A stretch of 12,970 bases of DNA from Spongospora subterranea (taxonomy: Eukaryota > Endomyxa > Phytomyxea > Plasmodiophorida > Plasmodiophoridae): the NCBI GenBank assembly GCA_900404475.1, contig OUQQ01000602.1, forward strand, positions 1-12,970. The letters are read 5' to 3'. This document shows, in pieces, positions 8,064 to 12,970 of this stretch. Both the position numbers and the translations under genes were made by a program. The stretch's first letter is position 1; the number at the start of each line of letters is the position of its first letter. A model generated the notes under the pieces. It was not told the origin of the DNA. It saw only the letters and a list, made by a program, of their open reading frames with translations, and made no database searches.

Positions 8064-8330
8064 AAATCGAAATCCATGACACCAGCACACCATACAAAAA
8101 TGTCCGTCCGACGAGTCGAGGCTATTTCCCACACTGTATACCATACCAAATACCATACCCATCGTATAAGTGGTGGTGTAACCGCAGTACCATGTGAGGG
8201 CTATGGCCCACTGATCACTCCAGCGTGGGGTATATCAGACACGCCCTAATACCACGTGGTGCCAGTCCTAGAATATCTTTACGCGGAATAGGGTCACTCT
8301 ATCGCCACTTTGGGGTTCTTTGTTTCACTC
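8064..8330. other. Region upstream of the ankyrin gene
   Basis: This is non-coding as far as I can tell. It contains a short run of ATACCA-type repeats (about 8132-8162), then an unremarkable stretch. The ankyrin frame is open upstream of the chosen ATG only to a TAG at 8289-8291. The promoter of the ankyrin gene is expected here, but no specific element can be named. Confidence 0.3.
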
Positions 8331-11300
8331 ATGGTACTGATGGTATTGAATCCGTTAATATTGATTTTTGGTGTCGGATTTCTCTTTCAACCATTGAATG
8401 GGTCCAAACCAGCCCTTTATGAGGCAATTGAAAACGGGTCGCTATAGGCTATTGATGTTGGCCAATACTGTACTGAATTACAAATCTCGGATTATTTAGA
8501 GATGAATCCGCTGAGCGATTGGCCACGATATTTAACCCGAGTGTAGGTATCAGTCCTCCCTATTATATCAAAGGTCGCATTGGTCGGAATCAGTATTGGA
8601 GCACGGCTTACGGCAGTTACGAGATCACCGTTCTTGATTTAGCACTTGTCCACTGCCGGTATGTTCGAGCTGATAATTGTTTCTATTTCCCCCTTGATGT
8701 CGTTCCAATAGTGAAAATGTCGCCATCATTCTGATAGATCGAAGGGCCGACATATTCACACAGGATGAATTCGGGAATACTCCATTGCACATCGCCGCTG
8801 GTCAGGGCCTGTAATATGTTCCATACGATATGTCATTACCCCTTATCTGACACCTTAACAGAAATACTGCCGTTATCAAGCTCTTAGAGAAAATCAAAAA
8901 GACAAAACCACAAGCTCTTGACCTCCAAAACAAGGCTGGTAAAACTCCACTCCATTTTGCAGTGGACTGTGATCGGTTGGACGAATATAGTGTTAAAGGG
9001 GTGATCTGCTGTCAATATTTACTACTGATTGTTCAGGAAAGAGGTGATCAAGACTCTGTTGGATGGAGGAGCCAATCCCATTACCGTTGATAATTGGGGC
9101 AATACAGCACTGCACCTGGCGATAGAACAAAAACTGTAGACTGCTATATCTGTGGACATTGGAACCCATCTGATAGAGATATCACAGAAGTGAAGAAATC
9201 ATTATTGAGATAATTGAGGCGACGAAGGCACAATCTATCCACCTTCTGGGTCAAAGTAGGAGGACGGAACCTTCTTTGGGTTTTAGTGGACAACTGATTC
9301 ATAATGGCCTGTATATTGTAAATCTGGTGTCGAAAACATCAAGTCGCTGAATGATCTCATAGGGACCGAGATGCCAAAAGAGAGTCGACTATAAAACTAC
9401 TCAAACTCAAAAACAATATGGGGCACACTGCTCTTTCACATGCAGTTTATTATCGTTGGTTGGTCAATTCACTGTCTGGGTCTGATGAGCACCTTTAAGA
9501 ATGAGTTTCAGTGAGGACATCTCCCGAATTCTTTTGAAATCCGGTGCCGATCCCACAATAACAGATTTTGATGGAAATACATCACTGCACCTGGCGGCAC
9601 AACAAATACTGTAGACTGCTATAATAAGTGGAAATGGCAACTCATTTGACTGAGATCTCACAGAGGTCATGAGATCATTTTTGATATAATTAAAGCGGCG
9701 AGTTCAAAGGCAGTCAATATTCTGGGCCATAATGAGATGACGAATCCCTCTGGTTGCTCCAGCGGAACCATGGATCATGATGGCCTGTATATTGCTAAGA
9801 AATGTGTTGAATCATTGAAGTCGTTGATATGATCTCACAGGGACCGAAAGGCCATCGGTGAAGCGGCGTCAGAAATAATTAACCTCAGGAACAATGAGGG
9901 GCAAACTGCTCTCTTACATGCAGTTTATCATCGTCGGTTGGTCAATTTACTGTCTGAGGCTGATTATCGCCTTCAATAATGATTTTCAGTAAGGAGGTCT
10001 CCCGAATTCTTTTGAGTTTCGGTGCCGATCCCACAATAACAGATCTTGATGGCAATACAGCACTGCACCTGGCGATACAACGTAACTTGTAGACTGCTAT
10101 AATCTGGGGAAATTGCCACTCATCTGATTGAGATATCACAGAGGAAATGAGATCATTATTGAAATAATCAAAGCGGCGAGGGAAAAGGCTGTCAATATTC
10201 TGGGCCGTAATGAGATGACGAATCTCTCTGGGTGTTCGAGTAAAGCAATGGATCATGATGGCCTGTATATTTTCAAGAAGTGTGTTGAAATCATTAATGT
10301 CGTTGACCTGTTCTCACAGGGAGCCAAATGCCATCGGTGAAGCGACGTCAGAAATTTTAAACCTCAGGAACAATAAGGGGCACACTGCTCTCTTACAGGC
10401 AGTTTATCATCGTCGGTTGGTCAATTTACTGTGTGGGTCTGGTTAGCGCCTTCAATAATGAGTTTCAGTCATGAGATCTCCCGAATTTTGTTGAATTTCG
10501 GTGCCGATCCCACAATAACAGATAATTCGGGCACTACAGCACTGTACCTGGCGATAGAACGAAACCTGTAGACTGCAATCATTTATGGAAATTCGAACTC
10601 ATCTGATTGAGATATCACAGAAGTGAAGAGACCATTTTTGAAATGATTGAGGCGACGAAGGCACAGTCTATCCACGTTCTGGGTCATGGTGGGATGACGG
10701 AACCTTCTTTGTGTTTGAGTGAACAACTGATTCATAATGGCCTGTATATTGTAAATCTGGGTGTGGAAAAAATCAAGTCGCTGAATGATCTCATAGGGAC
10801 CGATATGGCAAAAGAGAGTTGACTACAAAACTACTCAAGCTCACCAACCTTAAGGGGCACACCGCTCTTTCACATGCAGTGTTTTATCATCGGTTGGTCA
10901 ATTTACTGTCTGGGTCTGGTTAGCGCCATCAATAATGAGTTTCAGTGAGGAGATCTCCCGACTTCTGTTGGATCTCGGTGCCGATCCCACAATATCAGAT
11001 ATTGACGGCAATACACCACTCCACTTGGCGATACAAGAACAACTGTAGACTGCAGTAATCTGTGGAAATTGCAACTATCTGATTGAGATCTCACAGAAGT
11101 GATAAGATCATTATTGATATAATTAAAGCGGCGAGGGCAAAAGCTGTCGATATTCTGAGACATAATGAGCTCACAAATCCCTCTAGGTGTTCTAGTGGAA
11201 CAATGATTCATGATGGCCTGTATACTCTTATAAGTGTGCTGAAATCATTAAAGTCGCTGATCTGACCTCACAGGGACCGAAACGCCATCGGTAAAGCGAC

Positions 11301-12970
11301 TTCAGAAATATTGAACCTCAGGAACAATGTGGGGCGCACTCCTTTCTGCACAGCAGTTTATCTTAATCGGTTGGCCATATTTACTGTCCTGTTCTAATCA
11401 CCCACATCAATGATGGTGTCTGTATATCTTCAGTGGTATTATCGCCAACATTCTTTTTCTTAATGGGGCCGATCCCACTATATCGGATAACTATGGGGAC
11501 TCACCATTGCACACTAATTTGCCAACTGACATGTATGTCGCACAAATCTCACAAAATATTCAGATATTTACTGATGTGCTGATAGGACTGACGAAATGAT
11601 CATTTTGATGATTGAGAATATTGGTGTCAACCACGTGAACAGGCATGGATCCACTCTTCTCCGAGATGCAATCAGATGCAAAAGGTTTGTCGTAATTAGT
11701 GTTGGATATTGAGCAGCGCCTCAATACAACTGGCAATTTAGGGAAGTTTTGGTTAAAAATCTGCTGAAGAGAGGCGCAATTCCTGTCATTCTTGATTGGC
11801 ATGGGGATTCAGCACTTCACCTGGCAGTAGAGCGCGGACTGTAATCTGAACAGTTAAAATGGTGATTTTTCAAAATAGCTTACCTGTTCATATATCTACA
11901 GAGGTGAACAGATCATCATTGATATAATTGAAGCGGCGAGGCCAAAACCAATCCACTTTATGTTCCAGAATCCGATGACAACACGATTCTATACATGTTT
12001 TATTCAACGATTGATTGATTGCCTGTATATTGCTCATATATCGGTCTGGCAACATTGAAGGCCCTGATTCGATCTCACAGAATGCCAGAGGTCGTCTGCA
12101 AAATACTCACTCTCTCATGCGACGCTATAATCAATTCGAAGAATCATATTGGCCAAACTGCTGTCTTTTTGGCAGTTTTGTTGGATCGGTTGGTCGAATC
12201 CTCTGTCTGGTTCTGATAAGCGAGTTCATTACTAAGGTCTCGTATCCCCAGTTTTAAAATCGCCCAAATTCTGTTGGAAAACGGGGCCGATCCCACAATA
12301 GCGGATGATCAAATGGATACACCATTGCACAGCATTCTACATCACGAGTGAGTTAAACAGGTCTCACCAAACACTCCCAGAGTTTTTGATGTTTTCACAG
12401 AACAGACGATTCTATTCTAGTAATGATACAAAATATTGATGTCAACCACCGGTACAATGATGGGTCCACTCTTTTCCATAATGCTATTAAGTGTCGTCGG
12501 TTGGTCAATTGATGTCGTGTGGACACTGATCGGCCCCTCAATAACACTGATTGGTTAGGGAAGTGGTGGTTATGAAATTGTTAAAGAGAGGCGCCGACCC
12601 CATTATTGCTGATGCTAATGGGAATACTGCACTGCACCTGGCGATAGAGCATTATCTGTACACACATTTAACCTTGTTATATTGCCAAAAATCTGATAAC
12701 AAATCTCATAGAAGTGCAGGGACCATCATATCGATACTTGAGGCGGCAACGCCAAGAACCGCCGATATTCTGGGTCAAAACGGGATGACGGATCCCTCAG
12801 TGTGTTCGAATGGAGAGTTAGTCCATGATCGGCTGTAAATTGTTGATAAGTGTGTCGAGATCATTGAAGTCGCTGATCTGATCTCACAGGGACCGAGATG
12901 TCAACTGTCAGGCCACGTCAGAAATAATCAATTTCAGGAACCAAAATTGGCAAACTGGTCTGTTTCTGGC
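8331..12970 (+). CDS. Giant ankyrin-repeat protein, 29+ exons, runs off the right edge
   Basis: I spliced 29 exons by eye: 8331-8437, 8500-8658, 8712-8810, 8862-8975, then those listed in the cassette entries. Every one of the 28 introns (51-64 nt, GT-AG) is phase 2. The joined frame has no stop and gives about 1,031 residues before the edge. From exon 3 on, each exon is about one ankyrin repeat in permuted order (helix 2, loop, beta-turn, helix 1), e.g. ILIDRRADIFTQDEFGNTPL on exon 3 and GADPTITD then GNTALHLAI in many others. Ankyrin stacks bind other proteins; no catalytic or targeting domain is visible, so the partner is unknown. The first ATG (8331) gives a hydrophobic N-terminus (MVLMVLNPLILIFGVGF) that could be a signal peptide or anchor. 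An alternative is an undetected upstream exon with an acceptor at AAACCAG (8411), which would be phase 1. Confidence 0.88.
8712..9458 (+). repeat. Ankyrin cassette 1: five exons (A-X-A'-B-C)
   Basis: Exons 3-7 are 8712-8810 (A), 8862-8975 (X), 9037-9135 (A'), 9188-9310 (B) and 9363-9458 (C). A-type exons are 33 codons with GNTPLH or GNTALH. X is a regular ankyrin repeat (KAGKTPLHFAVDCD). B is a 41-codon variant (SEEIIIEIIEATKAQS, then TEPSLGFSG). C is 32 codons (NNMGHTALSHAVYY). The same A-X-A'-B-C order returns in exons 20-24 and 25-29, so this is the oldest recognisable building block of the gene. Confidence 0.85.
9512..11369 (+). repeat. Ankyrin cassettes 2-5: four tandem three-exon units (A-B-C)
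   Basis: Exons 8-19 are 9512-9610, 9664-9786, 9841-9936; 9990-10088, 10142-10264, 10320-10415; 10469-10567, 10621-10743, 10797-10892; and 10946-11044, 11097-11219, 11274-11369. Each unit is exactly 99 + 123 + 96 coding nt (106 codons), with introns of 52-55 nt and A-to-A spacing of 477-479 bp. A exons read GADPTITD/GNTALHLAI, B exons NEMTNPSxCSS or a relative, and C exons LNLRNNxGHTALL. Introns are nearly as similar between units as exons are, which points to recent duplication or gene conversion of whole genomic units. Confidence 0.92.
11434..12188 (+). repeat. Ankyrin cassette 6: five exons (A-X-A'-B-C), more diverged
   Basis: Exons 20-24 are 11434-11532 (A), 11586-11684 (X), 11742-11840 (A'), 11902-12024 (B) and 12081-12188 (C, 36 codons). 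A ends in a degenerate helix (SPLHTNLPTD). X reads IGVNHVNRHGSTLLRDAI. A' reads HGDSALHLAVERG. B keeps GEQIIIDIIEAARPK but has lost the CSS motif (TTRFYTCF). Introns here are longer and more variable (53-63 nt), which fits an older copy than the central array. Confidence 0.85.
12252..12970 (+). repeat. Ankyrin cassette 7: five exons, last one cut by the window edge
   Basis: Exons 25-29 are 12252-12347 (A), 12401-12499 (X), 12559-12657 (A'), 12712-12834 (B) and 12890 onward (C, partial). It starts 818 bp after cassette 6 and repeats its order. The X exons match closely (VNHRYNDGSTLFHNAI against VNHVNRHGSTLLRDAI). B has GMTDPSVCSNGE, like the central array. The frame is still open at 12970, so the gene continues. 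Confidence 0.85.
12658..12711 (+). other. Stop-free, frame-preserving intron (possible retained intron)
   Basis: This 54-nt intron between A' (12559-12657) and B (12712-12834) begins GTACAC and ends CATAG. It is a multiple of three and has no in-frame stop, so reading through would add 18 residues (starting YTHLTLLYC). Ankyrin spacing favours removal, because the equivalent position in other cassettes is spliced and retention would push adjacent repeats apart. It is the only multiple-of-three intron of this gene in the window without an in-frame stop. Confidence 0.6.

Noticed and set aside
8132..8162. ATACCA repeats as a regulatory array
   Set aside because: The run is very short and imperfect. 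It is likely simple-sequence drift, and nothing links it to function.
10265..10319. B-to-C introns read as coding (KCVEIINVVDLFSQG in one cassette)
   Set aside because: Including them would stretch the ankyrin spacing from about 37 to about 55 residues and gives stops or frame changes in most cassettes. The similarity follows from cassette duplication.
9037..11369. Regularly spaced repeats resembling a repeat-spacer (CRISPR-like) array
   Set aside because: The period is about 478 bp with long coding units, and every unit splices into ankyrin repeats. This is a tandem exon array in a eukaryotic gene.
8712..12970. Ankyrin genes of viral or bacterial origin
   Set aside because: Dense spliceosomal introns inside every repeat argue for a native nuclear gene.

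Overview
The window is nuclear DNA from a eukaryote, most likely a compact-genome flagellated protist. Three observations support this. One gene encodes a motile-cilium protein of the nexin-dynein regulatory complex. A long ankyrin gene is cut by 28 spliceosomal introns of only 51-64 nt. The conserved gene ends at a TGA under the standard code. Fragments of a helix-turn-helix transposase and of a Cys/His domain remind me of elements from stramenopile genomes. That lineage hint is recollection only.

Layout. Positions 1-492 have no assignable gene. Positions 493-1605 hold two inverted copies of decayed transposon-like sequence around a 308-bp centre. Positions 2110-2632 hold a broken gene with an SHOCT-like N-terminus and a zinc-finger-like segment, followed by a 52-bp tandem duplication. 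A perfect 24-bp hairpin lies at 3188-3243. The best conserved gene is DRC2 (CCDC65/FAP250 family) at 3699-5460: three exons giving 491 residues, close to the usual family length. Its last exon overlaps a 359-bp direct duplication split by a single n at 5651, which looks like two overlapping contig ends that were never merged. From 6011 to 8330 there are only scraps of coding-like sequence and one unrecognised short ORF at 7087-7359.

From 8331 to the right edge runs one very large ankyrin-repeat gene. I traced 29 exons by hand. Every one of the 28 introns is phase 2, every exon stays open, and almost every exon encodes one ankyrin repeat. The exons form nested tandem cassettes: a three-exon unit of about 478 bp in four copies, flanked by five-exon units of about 800 bp. 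The gene runs past the window.

The window is not an operon and shows no shared pathway. DRC2 is a housekeeping ciliary gene, the ankyrin gene is a rapidly expanding accessory gene, and the left third is transposon debris. No wholly new system is claimed. The most unusual item is the modular, symmetric-phase growth of the ankyrin gene and the behaviour of its tiny introns.
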